This document shows positions 26,396 through 36,110 of a stretch of 64,000 nt of DNA, piece after piece. The position numbers and the translations under genes are program-made. Origin of the DNA: Skermania sp. ID1734 (GTDB lineage Bacteria; Actinomycetota; Actinomycetes; Mycobacteriales; Mycobacteriaceae); NCBI RefSeq assembly GCF_007489285.1, contig NZ_VLIY01000014.1, forward strand, positions 1-64,000, given 5' to 3'. Below the pieces are notes generated by a model that saw only the letters and a list, made by a program, of their open reading frames with translations, had not been told where the DNA came from and made no database searches. Every line of letters begins with the position of its first letter. Position 1 is the first letter of the stretch.

Positions 26396-27243
26396 GTCCG
26401 CTACCCGTCCCGCAGGGCGCGCGCCGAGTGGTGGTGATGGGCGTCCTCAATGTCACGAGCGATTCCTTCTCCGACGGCGGTCGGTACCTCGATCGCGATG
26501 CGGCGCTCGCCCACGGCCTGCAGTTACGGGACCTGGGCGCCGACATCATCGACGTCGGCGGCGAGTCCACGCGACCGGGTGCCGGCCGAATCGCGCCGGA
26601 GGTCGAGGCCGGCCGAGTCGTTGGAGTCATCAAAGACCTTGTGGCAGAAGGCATTCCAGTTAGTGTGGACACGATGCGGGCCAGCGTCGCGGCAGCCGCG
26701 CTCGACGCCGGCGCCAGCGTGGTCAACGATGTGTCGGGCGGCCGCGCGGACGCCGAGATGGCCAAAGTAGTTGCGAGCGCGCGGGTTCCGTGGATTCTCA
26801 TGCACTGGCGGGCCGACGAATACGTGCACGCCGGCACGGCGGCCAGCTATGCCGACGTCGTCGCCGACGTCCGCGCCGAGCTGCTCGAACAGGCCGATCG
26901 GGCGGTCGCCGCCGGGGTCGCCGCCGAGGACCTAATCCTCGATCCCGGCTTGGGTTTCGCCAAGAACGCGCAACACAACTGGGCCCTGCTGCACGCGCTG
27001 CCGCAGCTGGTCGCGCTCGGCTTTCCGGTACTGATCGGGGCGTCCCGCAAGCGGTTCTTGGGCACCCTGTTGGCCGACGACAACGGCATCCGGCCACCGG
27101 ACGGTCGCGAGGTGGCTACCGCGGTCATCTCGGCGCTTGCGGCCGCCAACGGGGCCTGGGGTGTCCGCGTTCACGACGTTCGCGCGACCGCCGACGCGCT
27201 GGCCGTGTGTGACGCCTGGGATCGCGGAGGTAGCCCGCGGTGA
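26392..27243 (+). CDS. folP: Dihydropteroate synthase
   Basis: Joins p-aminobenzoate to the dihydropterin pyrophosphate and is the sulfonamide target. The 283-residue TIM barrel shows [16 protein letters not shown] at the N-terminus, [15 protein letters not shown], and SRKRF near the end. GTG 26392 forms a GTGA overlap with folE and fits the family start. It corresponds to folP1 of mycobacteria. It overlaps folB by four bases. Confidence 0.95.
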   Translation: MSPLPVPQGARRVVVMGVLNVTSDSFSDGGRYLDRDAALAHGLQLRDLGADIIDVGGESTRPGAGRIAPEVEAGRVVGVIKDLVAEGIPVSVDTMRASVAAAALDAGASVVNDVSGGRADAEMAKVVASARVPWILMHWRADEYVHAGTAASYADVVADVRAELLEQADRAVAAGVAAEDLILDPGLGFAKNAQHNWALLHALPQLVALGFPVLIGASRKRFLGTLLADDNGIRPPDGREVATAVISALAAANGAWGVRVHDVRATADALAVCDAWDRGGSPR

Positions 27244-27614
27244 GTGATCGGATCGAACTTCGCGGGCTACGCGCGCGGGGGTACCACGGCGTGTTCGACC
27301 ACGAGCGTCGTGACGGTCAGGAATTCGTCGTGGACCTCGTCGTCTGGCTGGATTTGGGGGCGGCCGCGGCCTCCGATGACCTCGCCGACACGGTCGATTA
27401 CGGCCGACTCGCCAACGTCGCTGTCGAGGTGATCACCGGCGAACCACGCAACCTCATCGAGTCCGTCGCCGCCGAGATCGCCGACGGAGTCCTGCGCGAT
27501 GACCGCATCGGCGAGGTCGAAGTCACCGTTCACAAGCCGTCGGCGCCTATCCCGCACACCTTTGCCGACGTGTGTGTGCGCGTGCGTCGCGATCGGGACG
27601 GGTCGAGCCGATGA
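27240..27614 (+). CDS. folB: Dihydroneopterin aldolase
   Basis: Cleaves 7,8-dihydroneopterin to 6-hydroxymethyl-dihydropterin. The 124-residue protein has the family motifs [15 protein letters not shown], a central Tyr in DTVDYGRL, the Glu in [10 protein letters not shown], and [15 protein letters not shown]. It starts at GTG 27240, four bases inside folP, and overlaps folK by four bases. Confidence 0.95.
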   Translation: MSDRIELRGLRARGYHGVFDHERRDGQEFVVDLVVWLDLGAAAASDDLADTVDYGRLANVAVEVITGEPRNLIESVAAEIADGVLRDDRIGEVEVTVHKPSAPIPHTFADVCVRVRRDRDGSSR

Positions 27615-28123
27615 GCCAGGTCGTGCTGTCCATCGGATCCAATGTGGGCGACTCGCACGCACACTTGCAAGGCGTCCTCGACCGATTGGGCCCGCGCACC
27701 CTGGCCGTTTCCCGGGTGTATCGGACCCCGCCGTGGGGCGGTGTCGAGCAGCAGGATTTTCTCAATGCCATAGTCATTGCCGCGGACACCGAGCTGGACT
27801 GCCGCGGCTGGTTGCGCCTCGCCCAGGATTGCGAGCGTGCCGCGGACCGGGTTCGCGATGTTCGATGGGGTCCACGCACGCTCGACGTCGACATCATCGA
27901 CTGCGACGGCCGCTCCAGCGCCGACCCGGAGTTGACGCTGCCGCACCCGCGTGCGAAGGATCGCGCCTTCGTCCTGGTTCCGTGGCTGGAGATCGATCCG
28001 GCCGCAAGGCTGCTGGTCGGCGCCGAGCAGGTGCCGCTCACCGAACTGCTGGACGGGCTGGATCCGGCCGAAATCGCGGGGGTGCGCGCGACTGAGCTGA
28101 CGCTGGCTGGGCGGAAGTTATGA
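27611..28123 (+). CDS. folK: 6-hydroxymethyl-7,8-dihydropterin pyrophosphokinase
   Basis: Transfers pyrophosphate from ATP to the hydroxymethyl-dihydropterin made by FolB. In its 170 residues: N-terminal [16 protein letters not shown], substrate loop QDFLNAIV, and the signature [16 protein letters not shown] with the two metal Asp, then [19 protein letters not shown] 27611 overlaps the folB stop; the end overlaps the DUF3180 gene by four bases. Confidence 0.95.
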   Translation: MSQVVLSIGSNVGDSHAHLQGVLDRLGPRTLAVSRVYRTPPWGGVEQQDFLNAIVIAADTELDCRGWLRLAQDCERAADRVRDVRWGPRTLDVDIIDCDGRSSADPELTLPHPRAKDRAFVLVPWLEIDPAARLLVGAEQVPLTELLDGLDPAEIAGVRATELTLAGRKL

Positions 28124-28587
28124 AGCCGACCCGGGTGCTGGACCTGGCCGTCCTGTTCGTGCTCGCGACTGTCGCCTCCTGGCTGCTCGTGCGGGCCTTC
28201 TATGGCCAGCTGCCGCCGGTGCCGGTGTACGCGGGAGCGTCGCTGTACCCGGTGGCGGCCATCGAGGCGGTCGCCGCCTTCGTGATTCGCTCTCGGGTCA
28301 ACGCGCGCCAGATCGGCGACGGCCCGCGCCAACTACACCCGATCACCGCGGCGAAGGCGGCGGCCTTGGCGAAGGCGTCAGCACTCGTTGGTGCCGCCTG
28401 TGCCGGGGTGTGGCTCGGTTTCTTGGTCTTCCTGCTGCCACAGCGCTCGACCGTGCACGCGGCCATGTCGGACAGTTCGGGCACGATCGTCGGTTTAGTC
28501 GCTGCAGTGTTGCTCGCCGGGGCGGCGCTGTGGCTCGAGCATTGCTGCAAAACGCCGCCCGAACCCCCCGATGAGCCGGCGCATTGA
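28120..28587 (+). CDS. DUF3180 membrane protein
   Basis: A 155-residue protein with about four hydrophobic helices (residues 8-27, 38-57, 83-108, 120-140). DUF3180 proteins follow folK throughout the Mycobacteriales; their role is unknown. Four-base overlap with folK implies translational coupling to the folate genes, but that could reflect position only. Confidence 0.85.
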   Translation: MKPTRVLDLAVLFVLATVASWLLVRAFYGQLPPVPVYAGASLYPVAAIEAVAAFVIRSRVNARQIGDGPRQLHPITAAKAAALAKASALVGAACAGVWLGFLVFLLPQRSTVHAAMSDSSGTIVGLVAAVLLAGAALWLEHCCKTPPEPPDEPAH

Positions 28588-28653
28588 CGAGTGCGGGGGT
28601 GAATCGCCGCACGAATGCGTTTGGGTGGCGAGTAGTCAAGTTAGGCTGAGTTC

Positions 28654-29550
28654 ATGACCGCTGCTGCCCGCACCCGACCGCCGCGTCGCGGCCGGCGCAG
28701 CACGAGCAAGCTGATTCTGGCCGGACTGACCGTGCTCGGCGTGCTGGCCAGCATTTTTCTGATCTTCAGTGACAGCGTCCAGCTGTTGCGGGTGGGCTTG
28801 GTGGTCGCCCTGTGGGCCGCCGTACTGGCGTCGATCGCCATGACGAAGTACCGCCGGGAGTCAGCGCTGGACCGCGTCAAAGCGCGCGATCTGCAGACTG
28901 TTTACGAGCTGCAACTCGAGCGCGAGATTTCGGCCCGGCGCGAGTTCGAGATGGGTGTCGAAGCGCGCGTTCGACAGGAGGTGGGCGCGGACGCGCAGGA
29001 GCTCGCGGCGCTGCGGCGCGAGCTGGAGCACCTACGCAGCAACCTCGAGGCATTGTTCAAAGGCTTCGACGCAGACCTCCCGCCCGAGCGCCATGCCGTG
29101 CGGGCGGATTCGTCGCGAGTGGGTGAACTCGGGCGCGGCAGCTTCCAAGCGTCCGATTCCGGGCTCTTGGTGCCGGGCGCCGCCACCCCGCCGCCGGCGT
29201 TTGGCCCGGGCCGCGCGGATCCGCCCCGGTTCGCCAGCCCGTCCGATGATCCGGTGACCGCCGAGACGTCCGTCGTCGTGCTCGAATCCCTCAGTGAGCA
29301 ATCCGGCAATGGCGATTCCCGCAAGGCTGCCGCGGCATCGTTGGACGCCGACGAAGGGTCCCACCATGAGGCGCTCCCGGAGCCGGCACCGGGTTCACGC
29401 CGGCACCGTCGGGCGGCGGCCGCGGACGGCGACGACGCCGGCTCGGGCGGGCACTCGACGGGAGTCTCCGTCGCCGAGCTGTTGGCCAATCTGAATGCCG
29501 AAAACTCCAGCGCGCAGCCCGCCGGGCGCAGTCGGCGCCGCGCCAACTGA
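28654..29550 (+). CDS. DUF6779 membrane protein
   Basis: A 298-residue protein: a basic N-terminus, two close transmembrane helices (about 21-39 and 45-63), then a long coiled-coil-like helix rich in Glu and Arg (about 75-135), and a low-complexity, probably disordered tail. The match is to the family next to the DUF2520 gene in mycobacteria (Rv3604c-like). TAGGCT at 28642-28647 is six bases upstream of ATG 28654, so the mRNA is probably leaderless. Possibly an envelope or division scaffold; no function is proven. Confidence 0.78.
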   Translation: MTAAARTRPPRRGRRSTSKLILAGLTVLGVLASIFLIFSDSVQLLRVGLVVALWAAVLASIAMTKYRRESALDRVKARDLQTVYELQLEREISARREFEMGVEARVRQEVGADAQELAALRRELEHLRSNLEALFKGFDADLPPERHAVRADSSRVGELGRGSFQASDSGLLVPGAATPPPAFGPGRADPPRFASPSDDPVTAETSVVVLESLSEQSGNGDSRKAAAASLDADEGSHHEALPEPAPGSRRHRRAAAADGDDAGSGGHSTGVSVAELLANLNAENSSAQPAGRSRRRAN

Positions 29551-29666
29551 GTTGTAGATCACTACCACCGCCGTAGCCGCCGATTGGGCGCTGCGGATAT
29601 CCTCAACCTTGCAACGTCCGGTACCCCGCGCGTGGGACTGGAACGAAAAATGAGAAGAGGACAACG

Positions 29667-30620
29667 TTGACCTCATTCGGCGCGCCCAGTGCTGGCCAAG
29701 GCGGCACGTTCGGGCTCACCGGTGATCCAGCGCCCGCACGACTCACAGTTGGCATCGTTTCGGCGGGACGCGTGGGCACCGCCATCGGCGCAGCGCTCGA
29801 GCGCGTGGGCCATGTCGTCTTTGGCGTCAGTGCAGTCTCTGACCAGTCCGTCCATCGGGCCCGCACCCGGCTGCCCGAATCACGCATCCTGCCGGTCGAC
29901 GAGGTCGCCGCACGCAGCGAACTGCTGCTTCTCACCGTTACCGACGCCGAGCTCGCCGGTCTGGTGCGCGGCCTCGCCGCCACCGATGCGGTCCGTCCCG
30001 GGACGTTGGTCGCACACACCTCGGGCGCCAACGGAATCGGTATTCTCGCGCCGCTGACCCGGCGTGGCGCCACGCCGCTGGCCATCCACCCGGCGATGAC
30101 GTTCACCGGCCATGACGAAGACACGGCGCGGCTCGCCAACGCTTGCTTCGGCATCACCGCAGCCGACGAGATCGGGTTCGCGATCGCCCAGGCGCTGGTA
30201 CTGGAGATAGGTGGCGAACCCGTACGGGTCCCTGAGGAGCGCCGCGCCCTCTATCACGCGGCGTTGGCGCATGGCAGCAATCACCTGGTGACGCTTGTTG
30301 TCGACGCGGTGGCCGCCTTGCGCGCCGCGCTGGCCGGAGCGGAACTGATGGGCCAGGCAACCATCGACGACCAGCCCAACGGGCTTGCCGAGCGGGTACT
30401 CGCACCGCTGCTGTCCGCGGCGCTGGACAACGCACTTCGACGCGGGCCCGCGGCGCTGACCGGTCCGGTGGCGCGTGGTGACGCGGCCGCGGTGGCCGAA
30501 CATCTGCGCGTATTGACCGACGTCGACCCCGACATCGCCGCCGCCTATCGAGCACTGTCCTTACGTTCGGCGCAGCGTGCCGCCCAGCCCGCGCTCATTG
30601 ACCTGCTGGAGCAGAGATGA
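29667..30620 (+). CDS. Rossmann-like / DUF2520 protein, possible ketopantoate-reductase-like enzyme
   Basis: A 317-residue protein with an NAD(P)-binding Rossmann motif [17 protein letters not shown], a central [19 protein letters not shown] region and a C-terminal helical DUF2520 domain ([20 protein letters not shown]) that resembles the C-terminal domain of 6-phosphogluconate or ketopantoate reductases. It overlaps panC by four bases, so a pantothenate-pathway reductase role is plausible but not demonstrated. The TTG start at 29667 has GAAGAGG seven bases upstream. Confidence 0.8.
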   Translation: MTSFGAPSAGQGGTFGLTGDPAPARLTVGIVSAGRVGTAIGAALERVGHVVFGVSAVSDQSVHRARTRLPESRILPVDEVAARSELLLLTVTDAELAGLVRGLAATDAVRPGTLVAHTSGANGIGILAPLTRRGATPLAIHPAMTFTGHDEDTARLANACFGITAADEIGFAIAQALVLEIGGEPVRVPEERRALYHAALAHGSNHLVTLVVDAVAALRAALAGAELMGQATIDDQPNGLAERVLAPLLSAALDNALRRGPAALTGPVARGDAAAVAEHLRVLTDVDPDIAAAYRALSLRSAQRAAQPALIDLLEQR

Positions 30621-31567
30621 ACCCAAACCCGCAGTTGCGCGGCAGCTTCCGTCCCGGCGAGCTGACCGTTCATCATGACCCGGCAATCGTCACGGCCGTT
30701 TCGAACGCATTGCGCGCGGTAGGCCGCAAGGTGGCGCTGGTGCCGACGATGGGTGCACTGCACGAGGGCCACCTGGAGTTGGTGCGCCAGGCCAGGCGCG
30801 GCAACGCCGTGGTGATCGTGTCGATCTTCGTCAATCCGTTGCAGTTCGGCGCCGGTGAGGATCTCGACGCGTATCCGCGGACGCTGGATGCCGACGTCGA
30901 ATTGCTGCGCGAGGCCGGCGTCGAACTCGTCTTCGCGCCGTCGGTGGCCGAGATGTACCCGGACGGTCAACGCACCACCGTGCACCCCGGCCCGGTCGGT
31001 TCGCAACTGGAAGGAGCAAGCCGCCCAACGCATTTCGCTGGCATGCTCACCGTCGTTGCGAAACTGCTGCAGATCACCCGGCCGCGGGTGGCCTACTTCG
31101 GGGAAAAGGACTATCAGCAACTCGTGCTGATTCGGCAAATGGTGCGGGACCTGAATTTCGACGTCAAGATCGTGCCGGTCGCGACCGTTCGCGAGCCGGA
31201 CGGTCTGGCGCTCTCCTCGCGCAATCGGTACCTCAGCCCCAGCGAGCGCGAGGCCGCGGTGAGCCTGTCGGCAGCGCTTGCCGCGGGCCGCTACGCCCGT
31301 GGGCGCGGGCCGGCCGGGATCCTGGAGGCCGCGCGGTCGGTGATCGACGCGACTGACGGTATCGAACTCGACTATCTCGAACTGCGCGCGCCTGACCTGG
31401 GCCCAGCGCCGACGCACGGGCGTGCGCGACTGCTCATTGCCGCCCGGGTAGGCAGCACGCGATTGATCGACAACGTAGACGTTTCGCTCGGCACCGGCGC
31501 ACCGGACGGCCACGCCGTTCCCAGCGCGTCGGCCAACGGGCGGGACCCGGACCCGCTGTCCAGCTAG
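30617..31567 (+). CDS. panC: Pantothenate synthetase
   Basis: Ligates pantoate and beta-alanine with ATP. The 316-residue protein shows the adenylate-forming motif [31 protein letters not shown], and the KMSKS-like [13 protein letters not shown] 30617 overlaps the stop of the preceding gene. It is followed after 13 bases by panD, so the two beta-alanine-related enzymes are co-transcribed. Confidence 0.95.
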   Translation: MNPNPQLRGSFRPGELTVHHDPAIVTAVSNALRAVGRKVALVPTMGALHEGHLELVRQARRGNAVVIVSIFVNPLQFGAGEDLDAYPRTLDADVELLREAGVELVFAPSVAEMYPDGQRTTVHPGPVGSQLEGASRPTHFAGMLTVVAKLLQITRPRVAYFGEKDYQQLVLIRQMVRDLNFDVKIVPVATVREPDGLALSSRNRYLSPSEREAAVSLSAALAAGRYARGRGPAGILEAARSVIDATDGIELDYLELRAPDLGPAPTHGRARLLIAARVGSTRLIDNVDVSLGTGAPDGHAVPSASANGRDPDPLSS

Positions 31568-31580
31568 AAAGGCACCAACG

Positions 31581-32000
31581 ATGTTGCGCACCATGATGAA
31601 ATCCAAGATTCACCGCGCGACGGTGACGCACGCCGATCTGCACTATGTCGGCTCGGTGACGGTCGACCGCGACCTCATGGAAGCCGCCGACCTGCTCGAG
31701 GGGGAGCAGGTGTGCATTGTCGACATCACCAACGGCGCACGCCTGGAAACCTATGTGATCACCGGCGAGCCCGGCTCGGGCGTGATCGGAATCAACGGTG
31801 CGGCAGCGCATCTGGTCAATCCGGGAGACCTTGTCATTCTCATCGCGTACGGGATGATGGATGAGCAGGAGCTGAAGCGGTACCAGCCGCGGGTCGTCTT
31901 CGTCGACGAACGCAATCGGCCCGTCGAACTCGGCGCCGACCCCGCGCACGCGCCCGAGGGTTCTGGTCTGACGAGCCCTCGCTTGCTTTCCACTGTCTAG
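31581..32000 (+). CDS. panD: Aspartate 1-decarboxylase proenzyme
   Basis: Makes beta-alanine from aspartate using a pyruvoyl group formed by self-cleavage between Gly24 and Ser25, visible in [10 protein letters not shown]. The 139-residue length is normal for mycobacteria, whose PanD carries a C-terminal tail (here the last ~20 residues) known in M. tuberculosis to affect ClpC1-dependent turnover and pyrazinoic acid binding. clpC1 itself lies at 41054. Confidence 0.95.
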   Translation: MLRTMMKSKIHRATVTHADLHYVGSVTVDRDLMEAADLLEGEQVCIVDITNGARLETYVITGEPGSGVIGINGAAAHLVNPGDLVILIAYGMMDEQELKRYQPRVVFVDERNRPVELGADPAHAPEGSGLTSPRLLSTV

Positions 32001-32004
32001 TCCC

Positions 32005-32805
32005 GTGCTGCTCACCATTGACGTCCGCAACGCGAACATCATTCTGGGGCTCTTCAGCGGCTCCGGAGCGCATGCAAAGTTGTTGCAGCACTGGCGTTTG
32101 CGTACCGACCCGCGGATCACGGCCGACGAGTTGGCGCTGAAGATCCGCGGTTTGATCGGCAACGCGGTCGAACAGATCTCCGGGGTTTCGGCGTTGTCCA
32201 CGGTGCCCTCCGTTTTGCGCGAGATTCGGCTGATGCTCACCAAGTACTGGGGTGCGATTCCGCACGTGGTGGTGGAACCTGGTGTGCGCACGGGTGTTCC
32301 GCTGCTCGTGGACAATCCCAAAGAAGTCGGCGCCGACCGCATCATCAACACCCTTGCCGCCCATCACTTTTACCAACAGCCCTGTGTGGTCGTGGATTTC
32401 GGCAGCTCGACGTGCGTCGACGTGGTATCGGCCAAGGGTGAGTTCCTCGGTGGGTCCATTGCGCCCGGCGTGGAAGTGTCGGCCGATGCGCAGGTCACCC
32501 ACTCTGCCGCGCTGCGCAAGGTCGAACTGGTCCGGCCGCGAAACGTCATCGGTAAGAACACTGTCGAGTGCCTGCAATCGGGGGCGATCTACGGCTTCGC
32601 CGGGCTCGTCGACGGACTGGTCAACCGGGTGCTCGACGAAATGGAACCCTTCGCCGGCACCGACGTCGCAGTGATTGCCACCGGCGACAGCGCGCCGCTC
32701 ATCGTGCCGGAATCCGAGACCATCGAACACCACGAACCGGACCTGACGCTCGAGGGGCTGCGGTTGGTGTATGAGCGCAACCAGCGGCTACAACGACGCC
32801 GGTAG
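32005..32805 (+). CDS. coaX: Type III pantothenate kinase
   Basis: Expected to phosphorylate pantothenate at the start of CoA synthesis. A 266-residue ASKHA-fold protein with [20 protein letters not shown] and [13 protein letters not shown]. The phosphate-binding P-loop, usually DxGNT, reads DVRNAN here, and the ATGGLAP-type motif reads ATGDSAPL. Both are altered, and I recall that M. tuberculosis CoaX shares the first change and was found to lack activity. The protein may therefore be weak or moonlighting. GTG 32005 follows panD after four bases. Confidence 0.88.
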   Translation: MLLTIDVRNANIILGLFSGSGAHAKLLQHWRLRTDPRITADELALKIRGLIGNAVEQISGVSALSTVPSVLREIRLMLTKYWGAIPHVVVEPGVRTGVPLLVDNPKEVGADRIINTLAAHHFYQQPCVVVDFGSSTCVDVVSAKGEFLGGSIAPGVEVSADAQVTHSAALRKVELVRPRNVIGKNTVECLQSGAIYGFAGLVDGLVNRVLDEMEPFAGTDVAVIATGDSAPLIVPESETIEHHEPDLTLEGLRLVYERNQRLQRRR

Positions 32806-32855
32806 GGAACCTTGGCAAATAAGTGTTGCCCTTTCCCATCCCGCGGCCGAGCTGC

Positions 32856-32861
32856 TAGCCT
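32856..32861 (+). promoter_or_regulatory. Candidate -10 element of the cysteine leader
   Basis: TAGCCT sits seven bases upstream of the GTG at 32869, so transcription would start at or next to this GTG, giving a leaderless uORF. This is the expected arrangement for mycobacterial leader peptides. No convincing -35 is seen. Confidence 0.45.
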
Positions 32862-32868
32862 GTACGGC

Positions 32869-32910
32869 GTGTCTTACCGCATGAGCGCCCAGGAGTGTTG
32901 TCGAGGCTGA
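32869..32910 (+). CDS. Short cysteine-containing leader peptide (uORF)
   Basis: GTG 32869 opens a 13-codon frame reading MSYRMSAQECCRG. Two adjacent Cys codons (32896-32901) sit just before the stop and the terminator-like hairpin overlaps the last codons. A ribosome waiting for Cys-tRNA would stall there. Polycysteine leaders that control sulfur-metabolism genes are known from mycobacteria, and this one lies 43 bases upstream of a cysteine dioxygenase-like gene. ATG 32881 is an alternative start. Confidence 0.65.
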   Translation: MSYRMSAQECCRG

Positions 32911-32928
32911 CGTCCGCCTCGATAGTTT
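32902..32928 (+). terminator. Attenuator hairpin of the cysteine leader
   Basis: CGAGGC (32902-32907) and GCCTCG (32916-32921) form a perfect stem around an 8-base loop that contains the uORF stop, followed by ATAGTTTT. The upstream CCAGGA at 32889-32894 is complementary to TCCTGG at 32937-32942, which includes the ribosome binding site of the next gene. Stalling at the Cys codons would change these pairings. Mechanism inferred. Confidence 0.5.
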
Positions 32929-32952
32929 TCGCACATTCCTGGAGTTTTGCTC

Positions 32953-33519
32953 ATGCTTTCCGCATCAAAGCGCCCTTTGCGCGCAGTTCCCTCTTCCGCG
33001 CCGACGCGGCTTCGCCCTGCGGACCTGCTGCAACTCACCGACGAAGCCGCAGACGGCGTGCTGGCCGGTCGCTACGACGAGTTGTTGCCGGACGGTGAGC
33101 AGTGGCCCCGCGACGAGCGGTGGTCCGCACGGCTGCACCGCGACGATGAAGTGGACGTGTGGCTGATCAGCTGGACGCCCGACAAGTCCACCCAGCTGCA
33201 CGATCATGCCGGATCGATCGGCGCGCTCACCGTGCTCAGCGGTGCCCTGCAGGAACTTCGCTGGACCGGAACGCAATTGCGCGAGCGCGTGCTCGAGGCC
33301 GGTGACCAGGCGTCGTTTCCGATCGGCTGGGTGCACGACGTGGTGCGGGCCCCGGACGCGGCGGTGCAGACGCCGGTCGAGCCGACGCTGAGCGTGCATG
33401 CCTACAGTCCGCCGCTGACCGCCATGTCCTACTACGAGATCACCTCCGACGGCTGGTTGCGGCGCACCCACTCCGCCTTGACCGACCTCGACCACATCGC
33501 CACCGCCGCGCACTTTTAG
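32953..33519 (+). CDS. Cysteine dioxygenase-like cupin protein
   Basis: A 188-residue cupin with the iron ligands expected of thiol dioxygenases at His83, His85 (QLHDHAGS) and His128 (GWVHDVV). The usual reaction is oxygenation of cysteine to cysteine sulfinate, though related proteins oxidise other thiols. ATG 32953 has GGAG eight bases upstream. It is followed by a rhodanese gene nine bases on. The polycysteine leader makes it one of the better candidates for regulation by cysteine supply. Confidence 0.82.
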   Translation: MLSASKRPLRAVPSSAPTRLRPADLLQLTDEAADGVLAGRYDELLPDGEQWPRDERWSARLHRDDEVDVWLISWTPDKSTQLHDHAGSIGALTVLSGALQELRWTGTQLRERVLEAGDQASFPIGWVHDVVRAPDAAVQTPVEPTLSVHAYSPPLTAMSYYEITSDGWLRRTHSALTDLDHIATAAHF

Positions 33520-33528
33520 GAATTTCTC

Positions 33529-33963
33529 ATGGCTGCAATGACTATCGACCGAATGCTGGACGCGGCGCGGTCTCGGCTGCGCCGCATTCATCCGCATGAA
33601 CTGCGTGCCGCCGTCGAACGCGGCGCGATCGTGGTGGACATCCGGCCCCAGGCCCAGCGTGATCGGGAGGGAACGTTGCCCGGCGCCTTGGCCATCGAAC
33701 GCAACGTGCTCGAATGGCGTTGCGACCCGGCAAGTTCCGCGAAACTGTCCTTCGCGGTCGACCACGACGTCGAGTGGATCATCGTGTGCTCGCAGGGCTA
33801 CACCTCCAGCCTGGCGGCGGCTGCCTTGCAGGATCTCGGCCTGCACCGGGCCACGGACCTCGTCGGTGGCTTCGAGGCGCTGCAAGCCACCGGTCTGCGC
33901 CATGTCATTGCGGATGCCCCGCATTTCGTCCGGTGCGCGGACACGCTCGCGATGGCTTCCTGA
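33529..33963 (+). CDS. Rhodanese-like domain protein
   Basis: A 144-residue single-domain rhodanese. The active-site loop is CSQGYTS with Cys87, which could carry a persulfide; a helix and the DIRP motif of this fold precede it. It probably moves sulfane sulfur in the cytosol. It lies nine bases after the cupin gene and is part of its transcript. Partner unknown. Confidence 0.85.
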   Translation: MAAMTIDRMLDAARSRLRRIHPHELRAAVERGAIVVDIRPQAQRDREGTLPGALAIERNVLEWRCDPASSAKLSFAVDHDVEWIIVCSQGYTSSLAAAALQDLGLHRATDLVGGFEALQATGLRHVIADAPHFVRCADTLAMAS

Positions 33964-34000
33964 GCACGGGGGACTCGAGCAGGGCCTCCGCAGCAGCCAC

Positions 34001-34006
34001 TAGGCT
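34001..34006 (+). promoter_or_regulatory. -10 element of lysS
   Basis: TAGGCT is eight bases upstream of the GTG at 34015. This indicates a leaderless lysS transcript and decides the start codon in favour of GTG 34015 over TTG 34006. Confidence 0.5.
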
Positions 34007-34014
34007 TGCGGTTC

Positions 34015-35523
34015 GTGAATCAAGCCAGCACGCCCACCGACGACACGCCCGAGCAGATTCGCATCCGCCGGGACAAGCGGGAGCGCTTGCTTGACGCTGG
34101 TCGTGAGCCGTACCCGGTCACGGTCGCCCGCACCCATGCGCTGTCGGAGATTCGGCAAGAATTCGGCGACTTGCCTGCGGACACGGCAACCGGCAAACCG
34201 GTCGGTGTCGCCGGCCGCGTTATTTTCCTGCGCAACACCGGAAAACTGTGTTTTGCCACCCTGCAAGAAGGTGACGGCACGCAGCTGCAGGCGATGATCA
34301 GCCTGGCCGGCGTAGGGGAGCAGGCGCTCGCCGATTGGAAGACCGACGTGGATCTCGGCGACATTATTTATGTGCACGGCGAGGTGATCACCTCCCGCCG
34401 CGGTGAGCTCAGCGTGCTGGCCGATTCCTGGTCGATGGCTTCGAAGGCCCTGCGGCCGCTGCCGGTCGCCCATAAAGAGATGAATGAAGAGTCCCGGGTG
34501 CGCCAGCGTTACGTCGATCTGATCGTGCGGCCACAAGCCCGGGAAATGGCGCGCCAGCGGGTAGCGGTAGTGCGAGCCTTGCGGGGTGCGTTGGAGCGTC
34601 GCGGCTTTCTCGAAGTCGAGACGCCCATGCTGCAGACGCTGCACGGCGGTGCGGCCGCGCGGCCGTTCGTGACGCACTCGAATGCGCTCGACATAGACCT
34701 ATACCTTCGAATCGCTCCGGAGCTGTTTCTCAAGCGGTGCGTGGTGGGTGGTATAGAGAAGGTCTTCGAGATCAACCGGAATTTCCGTAACGAGGGTGCT
34801 GATTCGACGCATTCGCCGGAATTCGCGATGCTCGAAACCTACGAGGCCTACGGCACCTATGACGATTCCGCCACGATGATGCGTGAATTGATCCAGGAGG
34901 TGGCCCAAGAGGTTTTCGGCACGCAGGTGGTCACGCTCGCGGACGGCACCGAATACGATCTCGGCGGCGAGTGGACCACCGTTGAGATGTATCCGTCGTT
35001 GTCGGAATCGGTCGGTACGGAAATCACCCCGGACACCACGGTCGCCGAATTGACAGCGCTCGCCCAGCGCGCCGGACTCGAGATACCGGAAGGCAAGGGG
35101 TACGGCCACGGCAAACTCGTCGAGGAATTGTGGGAGCACGCCTACGGCGACAAGCTTTACGCCCCGACGTTCGTCCGCGACTTTCCCGTGGAGACATCTC
35201 CGCTCACGCGACAGCACCGCAGTAAACCGGGCGTGACGGAGAAATGGGATCTCTACGTCCGCGGTTTCGAATTGGCCACCGGCTATTCGGAACTGGTCGA
35301 CCCTGTCGTGCAGCGCGACCGATTCATCGACCAGGCCCGGTTGGCGGCCGCGGGCGATGACGAGGCAATGGTGCTCGACGAAGAATTCTTGGCGGCAATG
35401 GAACACGGCATGCCCCCGACCACGGGCACTGGTATGGGCATCGACCGGCTGCTCATGGCGTTGACCGGTTTGGGAATCCGCGAAACGATACTCTTCCCGA
35501 TCGTTCGGCCGTTGTCGCGCTAA
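34015..35523 (+). CDS. lysS: Lysyl-tRNA synthetase, class II
   Basis: Charges tRNA-Lys. The 502-residue protein has an N-terminal OB-fold tRNA-binding domain (about 60-155) and a class II catalytic core with motif 1 ([11 protein letters not shown]), motif 2 ([18 protein letters not shown]) and motif 3 ([11 protein letters not shown]). It starts at GTG 34015 on promoter evidence. In M. tuberculosis lysS also precedes lsr2. Confidence 0.95.
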   Translation: MNQASTPTDDTPEQIRIRRDKRERLLDAGREPYPVTVARTHALSEIRQEFGDLPADTATGKPVGVAGRVIFLRNTGKLCFATLQEGDGTQLQAMISLAGVGEQALADWKTDVDLGDIIYVHGEVITSRRGELSVLADSWSMASKALRPLPVAHKEMNEESRVRQRYVDLIVRPQAREMARQRVAVVRALRGALERRGFLEVETPMLQTLHGGAAARPFVTHSNALDIDLYLRIAPELFLKRCVVGGIEKVFEINRNFRNEGADSTHSPEFAMLETYEAYGTYDDSATMMRELIQEVAQEVFGTQVVTLADGTEYDLGGEWTTVEMYPSLSESVGTEITPDTTVAELTALAQRAGLEIPEGKGYGHGKLVEELWEHAYGDKLYAPTFVRDFPVETSPLTRQHRSKPGVTEKWDLYVRGFELATGYSELVDPVVQRDRFIDQARLAAAGDDEAMVLDEEFLAAMEHGMPPTTGTGMGIDRLLMALTGLGIRETILFPIVRPLSR

Positions 35524-35720
35524 CTTTTGCTAGCACTTTCTGGCATTACGGCGCGTTGCGATGTGACTTGACCGCGGCATTGCCAATCCTGTGTCGGCGA
35601 TCACCCTTTTGGCCAATTTCTTAATTTTCGGTAGTTGGAATCTTTCGAAATTCCGCCTACCCTTAGTGCGAGTAAGAACCGCCGAAGTTTCGGTACTTCA
35701 TCCGAGAGGAAAATACCCGC

Positions 35721-36074
35721 ATGGCAAAGAAGGTCACCGTCACTCTGATCGATGATCTGGACGGCGAGGCTGCTGCCGATGAGACCGTTGAGTTTGGTTT
35801 GGATGGGGTCAATTACGAAATAGACCTGTCTGCTGGGAACGCCAGTAAACTTCGCGATGAACTCGAAGCTTGGATTGCGAGTGCGCGAAAGGTCAGCGGC
35901 CGCCGCCGCGGAAAGGCTGCGGCTGCCACCTCGGCCCCGAAGAGCCGGGCCGCGGTCGATCGTGAGCAGAGTGCAGCAATCCGCGATTGGGCACGCCGAA
36001 ATGGTTACAAGGTTTCCGCGCGCGGCCGGATCTCGGCAGAAATAACCGAGGCCTACAACAAGGCCAAGAAGTAA
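35721..36074 (+). CDS. lsr2: Nucleoid-associated protein Lsr2
   Basis: A 117-residue H-NS-like protein of actinobacteria that silences AT-rich and foreign DNA. The N-terminal dimerisation part ([20 protein letters not shown]) and the C-terminal DNA-binding region with the AT-hook-like RGRIS are present. AGAGGA precedes the ATG. The 197-bp upstream gap is noticeably AT-richer than the rest of the window, consistent with self-binding by Lsr2; no other feature is seen there. Confidence 0.96.
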   Translation: MAKKVTVTLIDDLDGEAAADETVEFGLDGVNYEIDLSAGNASKLRDELEAWIASARKVSGRRRGKAAAATSAPKSRAAVDREQSAAIRDWARRNGYKVSARGRISAEITEAYNKAKK

Positions 36075-36110
36075 TCGCGTAGCCGAATAGTCGGCGAATC
36101 CAAGCGGGTG

